The notes: a model not told the origin generated them from the sequence alone. Shown: positions 32,431 to 40,713, numbered from the stretch's first letter. The stretch is 64,000 bases of DNA from Micromonospora sp. CP22 (GCF_009712475.1 NZ_VCJO01000015.1:41084-105083), one strand, 5' to 3'. Translations and numbers: made by a program.

Positions 32431-33321
32431 GTGCTGCCCCATCTTCATCTTCATCTGGAACCTGAGCGACGCAAGCGGGCACAACTTGGTCTGCCCACCG
32501 CACCGCAGTACCGCAACTCAGCAGCTGCCTTCTTCGCCTCCCACGACGTGCGGAATCGCACACGAGTACCGGTTACAGGGGATGATCTCGGTACGTTCAT
32601 TCGGGAGATCCACGCCGAGCAGCGGCACGAACACGTCGACTACGCCGAGTTGCGGCTCTCGCCCCGTCGGTTCCTGGTGGACGGTCTGTCTCTTGAGGAG
32701 TTCCTCCAGATCGCACACGCCACGATGCAGCCACTCGAAAGCCCTGCCATCAGAGGAATCCTATTGGTCAACCGCGACAGCACCAGGGACTTCCTGGAGC
32801 AGTGCACCGCCCACCTGGACGACCTTCCCGCTACGTTTGTCGGTGTCGATCTTGCGGGAGACGAAAGCCGATACCCCGACGTCACCGCCTTTCGCGACCT
32901 GTTTACCGCTGCCAAGGCTATCGGGCTCGGTGTCACCGTGCACGCCGGCGAATTCGGCGATCTCGACGGCGTCTGGCGGGCCCTTGACGAGTTGGGCGCG
33001 CAGCGACTGGGCCATGCACTGGCTGCCGTCCGTAGCCCGTCCCTACTCAAACGGCTTCGGGACGACAAGGTCTTGGTCGAAGTGTCCCTCTCCTCCAACC
33101 TGATGCTCGGCGCCGTCGCATCGGTCGCACTGCACCCCGTGCGCGTCTTCTTTGACGCGGGCATACCCGTCAGCTTCAACACCGACATCCCGATAGAAAG
33201 CCGTTCCACGCTGCCGGCAGAACTCGCTCTGGCGGCAAGACTACTCGGCCTTACAACGGAAGAAGTGGTCGCGGTACAGCGGGGGGTGGCTCGCTTCGTT
33301 TTCCGAACCGCCGAGCGCTGA
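32431..33321 (+). CDS. divergent adenosine-deaminase-family enzyme
   Basis: A 296-aa amidohydrolase of the adenosine/AMP deaminase family, shorter than the usual 330-350. Metal-site motifs are intact: LPHLHLHLE at the very N-terminus, YAELRLSPRR, VHAGEFGD, RLGHALA, and SFNTDIP. The family's TDDP has become TDIP: the metal-ligand Asp stays but the substrate-contacting second Asp is Ile, so the substrate may not be adenosine. GTG 32431 is two bases after the upstream stop, with AAGGA upstream. The helical lid between HLHLE and YAELR is shortened. Third gene of the cassette. Confidence 0.82.
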   Translation: MLPHLHLHLEPERRKRAQLGLPTAPQYRNSAAAFFASHDVRNRTRVPVTGDDLGTFIREIHAEQRHEHVDYAELRLSPRRFLVDGLSLEEFLQIAHATMQPLESPAIRGILLVNRDSTRDFLEQCTAHLDDLPATFVGVDLAGDESRYPDVTAFRDLFTAAKAIGLGVTVHAGEFGDLDGVWRALDELGAQRLGHALAAVRSPSLLKRLRDDKVLVEVSLSSNLMLGAVASVALHPVRVFFDAGIPVSFNTDIPIESRSTLPAELALAARLLGLTTEEVVAVQRGVARFVFRTAER

Positions 33322-33375
33322 GACCTCGGCTTCCTCGTCGCGCGGTGGCTCGGCCCGCCGGTTCCTGCGACGTCG

Positions 33376-34539
33376 TCAGCGGGAGAGGACGTCCTCGTCG
33401 TCCTCAACGGTTCCCGCTGGCGGCTCGGTGGGTTCATCGGGTTCCTGGCCAGCCGATCCGGCCGGTCCCGTCGGCGTGTCCGTCGGTGGCCCGGCAACGA
33501 CCGGACGGCCGATCACGGGAGTGCTGGCCGCATCACCGGCCGAGACGAGACCGATCGGAGCCGATTGCCTCGGCGGTGTGGCGGGCGGTGGCGGTTCGGG
33601 ACGCAACCGGGGCGGCATCGAGCCGGGAGCGGTCACCGGACGCAGGCCGGAGACGACGGTGTTGACGATCTCCGCAGCGTACGCGCCGTCCGGGTCGTAG
33701 TCGGGGTCGAACACGGTCAGCTCGACGCCGAGGCAGTGCGGGGTGTCGACCAGACCGGCGAGCAGGATCTCCAGCTCGGCGAAGGCGATGCCACCCGGGT
33801 CCGGCGCGTCGACCGCCGGCATCACCGCAGGATCGAGCACGTCCAGGTCAACGTGCACCCAGTAGCCGGCGCAGTCGGCGAGTTGCTCGTGCGCCCACTG
33901 GGCGGTACGTGCCGCACCCTCGGCGCGCAACGCCGGCACCGGTCGGGTGATGATCCCGGCGGCCTGGAGGTCGAGACGGTACTCGTCCTGCGCCCGGATG
34001 CCGAGCACCACCACGTCGACGTCCCGAAAATAGGGCCGGCGTCCCTCGATGGCCGCGAGGTCGGCCTGACCCCGACCGGTGACCAGGGCGAGACCCTCAC
34101 CCGCCGCCGCACCCACGTACGAGGCGTTGCCGGGGTGCCGGAAGTCGGAATGGCCGTCGACGAAGACCAGCCCGATCCGGCCGCCGACCGCCTCCCCCAA
34201 CCGGTGCATGGCCAGCGCCGAGCCGAGCAGGATCGAGCAGTCACCACCGAGAACCACCGGGAACTCTCCCCGGTCGATGATCGCGCCGATCCGGTCGGCC
34301 AGCGCCGCGGAGTAGTCGGCGATCTCCCTCGCGTGGCAGACACCGTCACCGGGTCGCCAGTCACCGGCGTCGTAGCGCGGCGGGGTCAGGCACCCCGCGT
34401 CCCGGGCCCGTAGCCGGGGCAGCAGGCCCTGGTCCCGCAGGGCGCCGGGGGCCTTGGCGCAGCCGGGAACCGAGGTGGGCGTGGGTGGGCGCAGACCGAG
34501 GTTGCTCGGCGCGTCGAGGACGGCGATCCGGCGCATCAT
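33376..34539 (-). CDS. arginase/agmatinase-family ureohydrolase with disordered tail
   Basis: Binuclear-manganese hydrolase fold: VVLGGDCSILLGSA, VDGHSDFRHP (family VDAHxD), WVHVDLDVLDPAVMPAVD and VELTVFDPDYDPDG. These carry the metal ligands. The catalytic domain ends near residue 300; about 87 further residues are Pro/Thr/Glu-rich and probably unstructured, which is unusual. Substrate (arginine, agmatine, guanidinobutyrate or formiminoglutamate) cannot be decided from sequence. ATG 34539 or the adjacent ATG 34536 starts it. It is last in a minus-strand series below the thioredoxin-like gene, separated by a hairpin. Confidence 0.83.
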   Translation of the reverse strand: MMRRIAVLDAPSNLGLRPPTPTSVPGCAKAPGALRDQGLLPRLRARDAGCLTPPRYDAGDWRPGDGVCHAREIADYSAALADRIGAIIDRGEFPVVLGGDCSILLGSALAMHRLGEAVGGRIGLVFVDGHSDFRHPGNASYVGAAAGEGLALVTGRGQADLAAIEGRRPYFRDVDVVVLGIRAQDEYRLDLQAAGIITRPVPALRAEGAARTAQWAHEQLADCAGYWVHVDLDVLDPAVMPAVDAPDPGGIAFAELEILLAGLVDTPHCLGVELTVFDPDYDPDGAYAAEIVNTVVSGLRPVTAPGSMPPRLRPEPPPPATPPRQSAPIGLVSAGDAASTPVIGRPVVAGPPTDTPTGPAGSAGQEPDEPTEPPAGTVEDDEDVLSR

Positions 34540-34623
34540 GGGCCGCTCTCGTTCGCGGCTGCGGGGCTCGCAAGCTCACTCCTCGCGCTCACGCAAGCCC
34601 CTTCCGTTCGTTGGTGAGTAGGG

Positions 34624-34646
34624 GCGGGCCGGCGACGCCGGCCCGC
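34624..34646 (-). terminator. hairpin after the thioredoxin-like gene
   Basis: Ten-base perfect arms (34624-34633 and 34637-34646) with a 3-nt loop, 18 bp past the stop of the thioredoxin-like gene on the minus strand. Confidence 0.65.
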
Positions 34647-34664
34647 GCTGGGGTGGCAGGTACG

Positions 34665-35576
34665 TCAGAAAAGGGCGCTGGCCAGGGCCCGGCGGGCCGA
34701 GGCGACTGCGGGATCCTCGGGCCCGGCGATGGTGAACAGGCCGACCAGGTGCTGACGGACCTTTTCCCGGTCGTCTCCGCTGGTGCGGCGGACCAGCCCG
34801 ACCAGCCGCTGGTACGCCTGATCAGCCAGACCGCTGAGCACCTCGACGTCGGCGGCGAGCAGTTGCGCGTCGACATCGTCGGGGTTGGCCGCCGCGTCGG
34901 TGAGCGCGGCCTGCGGATCGACGCCGGCCACCCGGCGGGCCAGCCCCACCTGGGCCAGCCCGGCCTCGGCGGCGGCGTCCGTCGGGGTCTCGGCGAGGAT
35001 CTTCCGGTACGCCTGCTCGGCGGCGTCCAGGTCGCCACTCATCAGCGCGTCGTCCGCCTCGCCGAGCCGGGGGTCCTCCGTCTCGGCCACGCTCACCCCG
35101 CCCGCCTTGAGCACGGCCTGGATCCACTGACGCAGCTGCGCCTCGGGTACCACTCCGGAGAACGCGTCAACCGGCTGCCCGCCGACCACCGCGTACACCA
35201 TCGGGATGCCCTGGACCCGGAACATCTGCGCGAGCCTCGGGTTGGCGTCCACGTCGACCTTGGCGAGCACCCAGGCACCGCCACCCTCGACCGCCAGTCG
35301 TTCCAGCACCGGGGAGAGCTGCTTGCAGGGCTGACACCACTCGGCCCAGAAGTCGACCACGACGGGTGTTGTCAGCGAGCGCTCCAGGACCTCCGACTGG
35401 AAGGTCGCCTCGGTCACGTCGACGACGGTGACCCCGCCGACAGCACCACCGGGTGCGCCGGCGGGCGGGCCGGCCTGGACCGGCGCCGGGGCGGAACTGG
35501 GGGCAGGGGTGCGCAGCGCGCTGAGGTCGACCGCGCCGCGGGTAAAGATCGACGAGGTGATCCGTGGGTCGCTCAT
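34665..35576 (-). CDS. thioredoxin-domain/TPR co-chaperone (YbbN-like)
   Basis: A 303-aa protein. A thioredoxin fold occupies about residues 50-160: VVVDFWAEWCQPCKQLSPVL with a WCQPCK active site and IPMVYAVVGGQPV with the cis-Pro. Tetratricopeptide-like helices follow (DLDAAEQAYRKILAETPTDA and onward). This is the CnoX/YbbN layout, in which the protein acts as a redox-sensitive holdase or co-chaperone in the cytoplasm. Here the CxxC-type pair is intact, so reductase activity is possible. The first 45 residues are Ala/Pro-rich. Confidence 0.88.
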   Translation of the reverse strand: MSDPRITSSIFTRGAVDLSALRTPAPSSAPAPVQAGPPAGAPGGAVGGVTVVDVTEATFQSEVLERSLTTPVVVDFWAEWCQPCKQLSPVLERLAVEGGGAWVLAKVDVDANPRLAQMFRVQGIPMVYAVVGGQPVDAFSGVVPEAQLRQWIQAVLKAGGVSVAETEDPRLGEADDALMSGDLDAAEQAYRKILAETPTDAAAEAGLAQVGLARRVAGVDPQAALTDAAANPDDVDAQLLAADVEVLSGLADQAYQRLVGLVRRTSGDDREKVRQHLVGLFTIAGPEDPAVASARRALASALF

Positions 35577-35674
35577 GGTTATCTAGTCTCGCACGCAGTT
35601 CCCCGAACTCCGATCAGCCTCGGCCCGCGCAGTTGCCGCTGTCACCCCTGCCCAGCCGCCTGATGGGGCGAAGG

Positions 35675-37363
35675 TCAGAACCGTGCGGGCTCGCGGTAAA
35701 CGCCCCATTCGGCGCGCAGCGCGTCGCAGATCTCGCCGAGCGTCGCCTCCGCCCGGACGGCGTCGAGCATCGCCGGGATCATGTTCTCCCCGGTACGGCT
35801 CACCGCGACCATCGCCTCGACCGCGGCACGGACCCGGGCATCGTCCCGGCCGCGCTTGCGTTCGGCCAGCATCCGGCGCTGCTCCAACTCCACCTCGTGC
35901 GAGATACGCAGGATCTCCAGTTCCTTGGCGACCGTGCCGGTGTGGCAGTTGACGCCGACGATCTTCTTCTCGCCCTTCTCCAGCGCCTGCTGGTAGGCGA
36001 ACGCGGCCTCGGCGATCTGCCCGGTGAACCAGCCGTCCTCGATACCGCGCAGGATGCCGGAGGTCATCGGGCCGATGGTGTGCGGGCCGTCGCCACCGAG
36101 CGCCCGGATCCGGGCGAAGATCTCCTCCGCCTCCGCCTCGATCCGGTCGGTGAGCGCCTCGACGTACCACGAGCCGCCCAGCGGGTCGGCCACGTTGGTC
36201 ACCCCGATCTCCTCCATCAGCACCTGCTGCGTACGCAGGGCGATCTCGGCGGACTCGTCGGTGGGCAGCGCGAGGGTCTCGTCCAGGGCGTTGGTGTGCA
36301 GCGAGTTGGTGCCGCCGAGCACCGCGGCGAGCGCCTCGACGGCGGTGCGTACAACGTTGTTGACCGGCTGCTGCGCGGTCAGCGACACACCGGCGGTCTG
36401 CGTGTGGAACCGCAGCCAGAGCGCCTTCTCACTGGTCGCGCCGTAGACGTCGCGCAGCCAGCGGGCCCAGATCCGGCGGGCGGCACGGAACTTGGCGATC
36501 TCCTCGAAGAAGTCGACGTGCGAGTCGAAGAAGAAGCTCAGACCGGGGGCGAAGACGTTGACGTCGAGTCCCCGCGACAGCCCCAGCTCGACGTAGCCGA
36601 AGCCGTCGGCCAGGGTGAACGCCAGTTCCTGCGCGGCGGTGGAGCCGGCCTCGCGGATGTGGTACCCGGAGACCGACAGCGGTTTGTAGCGCGGGATCTC
36701 CGCCGCGCAGTACTCCATCAGGTCGCCGATCAGGCGCAGGTGCGGCTCCGGGTCGAACAGCCACTCCTTCTGCGCGATGTACTCCTTGAAGATGTCGGTC
36801 TGCAACGTGCCGTCGAGGCTCGACAGGTCGGCGCCCTGCCGCTCGGCGGCCACCAGGTACATGCAGAACACCGGCACCGCCGGGCCGGAGATGGTCATGC
36901 TCGTGGTGACCCCGGCGAGGTCGATGCCGTCGAAGAGCACCTCCATGTCGGCGGCGCTGTCCACCGCCACCCCACAGTGGCCGACCTCGCCGAGCGACTG
37001 CGGGTCGTCGGAGTCGCGCCCCATCAGCGTGGGCATGTCGAAGGCGACCGAGAGCCCGCCACCGCCCGCGCCCAGGATCATCTTGTAGCGCTCGTTGGTC
37101 TGGCGGGCGTTACCGAACCCGGCGAACTGACGGATGGTCCAGGTCCGCCCCCGGTAGCCGGTCGGGTAGAGGCCCCGCGTGTAGGGATACTCCCCGGGCC
37201 AGCCGATCCGCTCGAAGCCCGGGTACGCGGCCCCCTCCGGCGGCCCGTAGACCGGCTCGACGGGCATCCCGGAGAGCGTGGTGAAGTCGGCGTCCCGCTT
37301 GCGCGCGGCGTCGTAGCGGGCCTGCCAGCGGGCCCGCCCGGCCGCGATCTCGTCGGCGTTCAT
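35675..37363 (-). CDS. icmA: isobutyryl-CoA mutase large subunit
   Basis: A 562-aa TIM-barrel acyl-CoA mutase without its own B12 domain. It interconverts isobutyryl-CoA and n-butyryl-CoA with a separate B12-binding subunit. The substrate-pocket residues identify it: Phe80 in TWTIRQFAGFG and Gln198 in FKEYIAQKEWLF are exactly the pair known for IcmA, where methylmalonyl-CoA mutases have Tyr and Arg and 2-hydroxyisobutyryl-CoA mutase has Ile and Gln. No icmB is visible in this window. The meaB GTPase is two genes upstream. A shared 18-bp box lies 52 bp before the ATG. Confidence 0.9.
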   Translation of the reverse strand: MNADEIAAGRARWQARYDAARKRDADFTTLSGMPVEPVYGPPEGAAYPGFERIGWPGEYPYTRGLYPTGYRGRTWTIRQFAGFGNARQTNERYKMILGAGGGGLSVAFDMPTLMGRDSDDPQSLGEVGHCGVAVDSAADMEVLFDGIDLAGVTTSMTISGPAVPVFCMYLVAAERQGADLSSLDGTLQTDIFKEYIAQKEWLFDPEPHLRLIGDLMEYCAAEIPRYKPLSVSGYHIREAGSTAAQELAFTLADGFGYVELGLSRGLDVNVFAPGLSFFFDSHVDFFEEIAKFRAARRIWARWLRDVYGATSEKALWLRFHTQTAGVSLTAQQPVNNVVRTAVEALAAVLGGTNSLHTNALDETLALPTDESAEIALRTQQVLMEEIGVTNVADPLGGSWYVEALTDRIEAEAEEIFARIRALGGDGPHTIGPMTSGILRGIEDGWFTGQIAEAAFAYQQALEKGEKKIVGVNCHTGTVAKELEILRISHEVELEQRRMLAERKRGRDDARVRAAVEAMVAVSRTGENMIPAMLDAVRAEATLGEICDALRAEWGVYREPARF

Positions 37364-37414
37364 CCCCGGGCTCCTCCTCGAGTCCTCGACTGCACGTCGA
37401 GTGTAGAGCCCTTA

Positions 37415-37432
37415 CCTGAACGATCGATAAGG
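37415..37432. promoter_or_regulatory. acyl-CoA regulon box A (upstream of icmA)
   Basis: CCTGAACGATCGATAAGG, 16 of 18 identical to the box before the 3-hydroxybutyryl-CoA dehydrogenase gene and placed at nearly the same distance (52 versus 53 bp) from the start codon. Partly palindromic; candidate site for a dimeric regulator. Confidence 0.6.
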
Positions 37433-37467
37433 AAGTTCGTACCGACCAGTAACTGAGCTGCGCGAAC

Positions 37468-37872
37468 TCAGGCGGGGTCACCGCCGATAGCCACGTCGTC
37501 CACCCGGATGTTGATCTCGTCGACCCGCAGCCCGTACGCCTCGACCGCCCGGGTCACCTCGACCCGCACCGCCGTGGTCACCTCGGGCACCGGATGCCCG
37601 GCGTCGGTCACGATGACCAGGTTGATCACGGCACCACCGTTGGTCACGTGCGCCGAGCATCCCCGCCGGGCGTCGCCGACCTGGTCGAGCCCGACCCGGT
37701 CCAGCACCGCGTTGAAGAACCGGGCGATGTCGCCACCCAACTCGACCACGCCGGGCACGGACTTCGCCGCGGCCACCGCGATCTTCTCCACCACCTCGTC
37801 CGAGACATGCGTACGCCCACCCGCGACCGCGTCGGGCGTCATCGCCAGCTCCTGCGTCATCTCGTGGTCCAT
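37468..37872 (-). CDS. Asp23/Gls24 family protein
   Basis: A 134-aa protein of the Asp23/YloU family: VSDEVVEKIAVAAAKSVPGVVEL, then VINLVIVTDAGHPVPEVTTAVRVEV and VDEINIRVDDVAI. Family members associate with the cell envelope and are induced by stress in several Gram-positives, but the biochemical role is unknown. ATG 37872 (MDHEMTQEL) follows a G-rich ribosome site; the frame upstream is Arg-rich and lacks family resemblance. It sits between meaB and icmA on the same strand, probably unrelated in function. Confidence 0.85.
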   Translation of the reverse strand: MDHEMTQELAMTPDAVAGGRTHVSDEVVEKIAVAAAKSVPGVVELGGDIARFFNAVLDRVGLDQVGDARRGCSAHVTNGGAVINLVIVTDAGHPVPEVTTAVRVEVTRAVEAYGLRVDEINIRVDDVAIGGDPA

Positions 37873-37958
37873 GCGTCCCCCAGCGGCCCTCGCAGCACCC
37901 GCGCAACCCACGCGGCGGTGCGAGCCTAACCGTCTTCGGCGGTCCGCAGTGGACGTGG

Positions 37959-38963
37959 TCACCCGGACAGCTGAGCGAGCAACGCCTCGGCCGCCGCGTA
38001 CGGATCGGTCGAACCGGCCGCCACCTCGGCGGCGAGCGCCGGCAACTGCGTACCGTCGCGCAGCGAGCCGATCCGGGCGCGCAGCGCACCGAGCGCGATC
38101 GCCTCGACCTCGGCGGCGGCCCGCGCCTCCCGCCGTCGCCGCAACTCGTCGTGCTCGACCAGCCAGGCGCGATGCTTGTCGATGGCGGCGGCGACGTCGT
38201 CGATGCCCTCACCCCGGGCGGCGATCGCCCGCACCACCTGCGGACGCCACTGACCGGGCCCGCGCTCACCCAGCGCGATCATGCCCTGGATGTCCCGCAC
38301 GGTGGCGTCGGCGCCGTCCCGGTCGGCCTTGTTGACCACGAAGACGTCGGCGATCTCCAGGATGCCGGCCTTCACCGCCTGGATCGCGTCGCCCATGCCG
38401 GGTGCGAGCAACACCAGCGTGGTGTCGGCCAGCGAGGCCACCTCGACCTCCGCCTGCCCGACGCCGACGGTCTCGACCAGCACCACGTCGCAGCCGGCGC
38501 CCTCCAGCACCCGCACCGCCTGCGGAGTCGCCGCCGACAGCCCACCGAGGTGCCCCCGGCTGGACATCGAACGGATGTAGACGCCGGGGTCGGTGGCATG
38601 GTCCTGCATCCGCACCCGGTCGCCGAGGATGGCACCGCCGGTGAACGGGCTCGACGGGTCGATGGCCAGCACGCCGACGCGATGGCCCCGGCTGCGCAGG
38701 GCCCGGACCAGTTCGTTGGTGGTGGTGGACTTGCCCACGCCCGGAGAGCCGGTCAGGCCGACCACCTGGGCCCGCCCGGTGTACGGCGCGAGCGCCGCGG
38801 CGATGGCCGGGACCGTCTCGTCGCCCGACTCGACCAGGGTGATCAGCCGGGCGACCGCACGGGGGTCACCGTCGCGAGCCCGTTCGACCAGCATCGGGAC
38901 GTCCCGACTGCGGCGCACCGAGCCGGCGGCCGCCACCGGGACGCGGGTGTTCGACTCGCTCAC
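37959..38963 (-). CDS. meaB: methylmalonyl-CoA mutase-associated GTPase
   Basis: G3E-family P-loop GTPase of 334 aa that gates B12 loading and protects acyl-CoA mutases from inactivation. Motifs: VGLTGSPGVGKSTTTNELV (P-loop), LAIDPSSPFTGGAILGDRVRM, VETVGVGQAEVEVASLADT and VFVVNKADRDGAD (base recognition). Its GTG start overlaps the thiolase stop (GTGA), so it is translated with the thiolase. With icmA downstream on the same strand, its client is likely isobutyryl-CoA mutase, though the meaA product at 57 kb is an alternative. Confidence 0.93.
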   Translation of the reverse strand: MSESNTRVPVAAAGSVRRSRDVPMLVERARDGDPRAVARLITLVESGDETVPAIAAALAPYTGRAQVVGLTGSPGVGKSTTTNELVRALRSRGHRVGVLAIDPSSPFTGGAILGDRVRMQDHATDPGVYIRSMSSRGHLGGLSAATPQAVRVLEGAGCDVVLVETVGVGQAEVEVASLADTTLVLLAPGMGDAIQAVKAGILEIADVFVVNKADRDGADATVRDIQGMIALGERGPGQWRPQVVRAIAARGEGIDDVAAAIDKHRAWLVEHDELRRRREARAAAEVEAIALGALRARIGSLRDGTQLPALAAEVAAGSTDPYAAAEALLAQLSG

Positions 38964-40159
38964 AGATCGGTCTCGGTGGGGTCGGGAACGTGGATGATCA
39001 GCGCGTCGCCCTGGCCACCGCCGCCGCAGAGCGCCGCCGCACCGGTGCCACCGCCACGCCGCTTCAGCTCCAGCGCGAGGGTGAGCACCAGCCGGGCACC
39101 GGACATGCCGATCGGGTGACCGAGCGCGATCGCGCCGCCGTTGACGTTCACCTTGTCGGGGCTGATCCCGAGGTCACGGGTCGACTGGATGCCGACCTGG
39201 GCGAACGCCTCGTTGATCTCGATCAGGTCGAGGTCGGAGATGCTCAGACCACCCTTGCGCAGCGCGTGCTGGATGGCGTTGGACGGCTGCGAGTGCAGGG
39301 AGTTGTCCGGGCCGGCGACGTTGCCGTGCGCTCCCACCTCGGCCAGCCAGGCCAGGCCCAGCTCCTTGGCCTTCGCCTTGCTCATGACCACCACCGCGGC
39401 GGCCCCGTCGGAGATCGGCGAGGAACTGCCGGCGGTGATGGTGCCGTCGGCGGTGAACGCCGGGCGGAGCTTGGCCAGGGACTCGGCGGTGGTGTCCGGC
39501 CGGATCCCCTCGTCCTCGCTGATCACCAGTGGGTCACCCTTGCGCTGCGGGATGACCACCGGGGTGATCTCCTCGGCGAAGTGGCCGTTCTTCTGCGCGG
39601 CCGCGGCACGCTGGTGGCTGGCAGCTGCGAACTCGTCCTGCTCGCGGCGGGTGATGCCCCGGGTGTGGCCGTGCCGCTCGGTGGACTCACCCATCGAGCA
39701 ACAGTCCCAGGCGTCGGTGAGCCCGTCGAGCGCCATGTGGTCCTTGACCACCACGTCGCCGTACTTGTAGCCACCGCGCTGGCCGAGCAGCAGGTGCGGG
39801 GCGTTGGTCATCGACTCCATGCCGCCGGCCACCACGATGTCGAACTCACCGGCCCGGATCAGCTGGTCGGCCAGGGCGATCGCGTCCAGGCCGGAGAGGC
39901 AGACCTTGTTGATGGTCAGGGCCGGTACGGACATCGGGATGCCCGCCTCGACGGCCGCCTGCCGGGCGGGGATCTGCCCGGTGCCGGCCTGGAGCACCTG
40001 GCCCATGATCACGTACTGCACCTGGTCGGGTGCGACTCCCGCCCGTTCGAGCGCGGCGGAGATCGCGATGCCGCCGAGTTTCGTCGCCGGTAGGTCCTTG
40101 AGGTTTCCCAGCAGGCGCCCCATCGGGGTCCGCGCGCCGCTGACGATCACCGAAGCCAT
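38960..40159 (-). CDS. acetyl-CoA C-acetyltransferase (thiolase)
   Basis: A 399-aa thiolase that condenses two acetyl-CoA to acetoacetyl-CoA or the reverse. The acyl-accepting Cys is in LTINKVCLSGLDAI, the C-terminal active site shows VNVNGGAIALGHPIGMSGAR and the last Cys is in AALCGGGGQGDAL. The start at ATG 40159 follows GGAGGCAGGT. In this context it can feed acetoacetyl-CoA into the ethylmalonyl-CoA route. Divergent from the epimerase gene, with a shared 18-bp box between them, and coupled to meaB downstream. Confidence 0.93.
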   Translation of the reverse strand: MASVIVSGARTPMGRLLGNLKDLPATKLGGIAISAALERAGVAPDQVQYVIMGQVLQAGTGQIPARQAAVEAGIPMSVPALTINKVCLSGLDAIALADQLIRAGEFDIVVAGGMESMTNAPHLLLGQRGGYKYGDVVVKDHMALDGLTDAWDCCSMGESTERHGHTRGITRREQDEFAAASHQRAAAAQKNGHFAEEITPVVIPQRKGDPLVISEDEGIRPDTTAESLAKLRPAFTADGTITAGSSSPISDGAAAVVVMSKAKAKELGLAWLAEVGAHGNVAGPDNSLHSQPSNAIQHALRKGGLSISDLDLIEINEAFAQVGIQSTRDLGISPDKVNVNGGAIALGHPIGMSGARLVLTLALELKRRGGGTGAAALCGGGGQGDALIIHVPDPTETDL

Positions 40160-40193
40160 ACCTGCCTCCGAGGGGGGGGTGCCGACCTGTACG

Positions 40194-40211
40194 CCTTAAC
40201 GACTGTTCGGC
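40194..40211. promoter_or_regulatory. acyl-CoA regulon box E (thiolase/epimerase divergent promoter)
   Basis: CCTTAACGACTGTTCGGC; its reverse complement matches the consensus at most positions. It lies in the 64-bp gap between the thiolase and epimerase genes, 35 bp from one start and 13 bp from the other, so one regulator could control both. Confidence 0.5.
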
Positions 40212-40223
40212 CAGACTAACGTC

Positions 40224-40700
40224 ATGGTTGAGAACTCCCCCGTCGAGCCCGCTGCCGACTATGTCACAGACATCGGACTACTCCGAATCGACCATATCGG
40301 GATAGCGGTGGCCGACCTCGACGCCGCCGTCGCCTTCTATCAGCGCACCTTCGGCATGCGCTGCGTGCACACGGAGACCAACACCGAGCAGGGCGTCCGG
40401 GAGGCGATGCTGGCGGTCGGGCCCCGCACCGAGGACGGCTGCGTGCAACTGCTCGCGCCGTTGTCCCCGGAGTCCACGATCGCGAAGTTCCTGGACCGCA
40501 ACGGTCCGGGCGTCCAGCAGGTGGCGTACACGGTGGCGGACATCGACACGGCCTGCGCGGCGCTGCGCGAGCGCGGTTTGCGGCTGCTCTACGAGACCCC
40601 GAGACGCGGCACCGCCGGCTCCCGGATCAACTTCGTCCACCCCAAGGACGCCGGGGGCGTGCTGGTCGAGCTGGTGCAACCGGCCGACGCACCCCACTGA
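40224..40700 (+). CDS. mce: methylmalonyl-CoA/ethylmalonyl-CoA epimerase
   Basis: Vicinal-oxygen-chelate enzyme of 158 aa that inverts the 2-carbon of methylmalonyl-CoA, and in the ethylmalonyl-CoA pathway also ethylmalonyl-CoA. Metal ligands expected for the family are present: the His of RIDHIGIAV, the Gln of CVQLLAPL, the His of NFVHPKD and the Glu of VLVELVQP. Start ATG 40224. It is divergent from the thiolase and upstream of ccrA, matching a role between the carboxylase and the mutase. Confidence 0.92.
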   Translation: MVENSPVEPAADYVTDIGLLRIDHIGIAVADLDAAVAFYQRTFGMRCVHTETNTEQGVREAMLAVGPRTEDGCVQLLAPLSPESTIAKFLDRNGPGVQQVAYTVADIDTACAALRERGLRLLYETPRRGTAGSRINFVHPKDAGGVLVELVQPADAPH

Positions 40701-40713
40701 CCACCCGCGCACG

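Noticed and set aside
29369..33321. Integrative element with att sites or integrase around the cassette
   Set aside because: No tRNA gene, direct flanking repeat or recombinase was found on either side.
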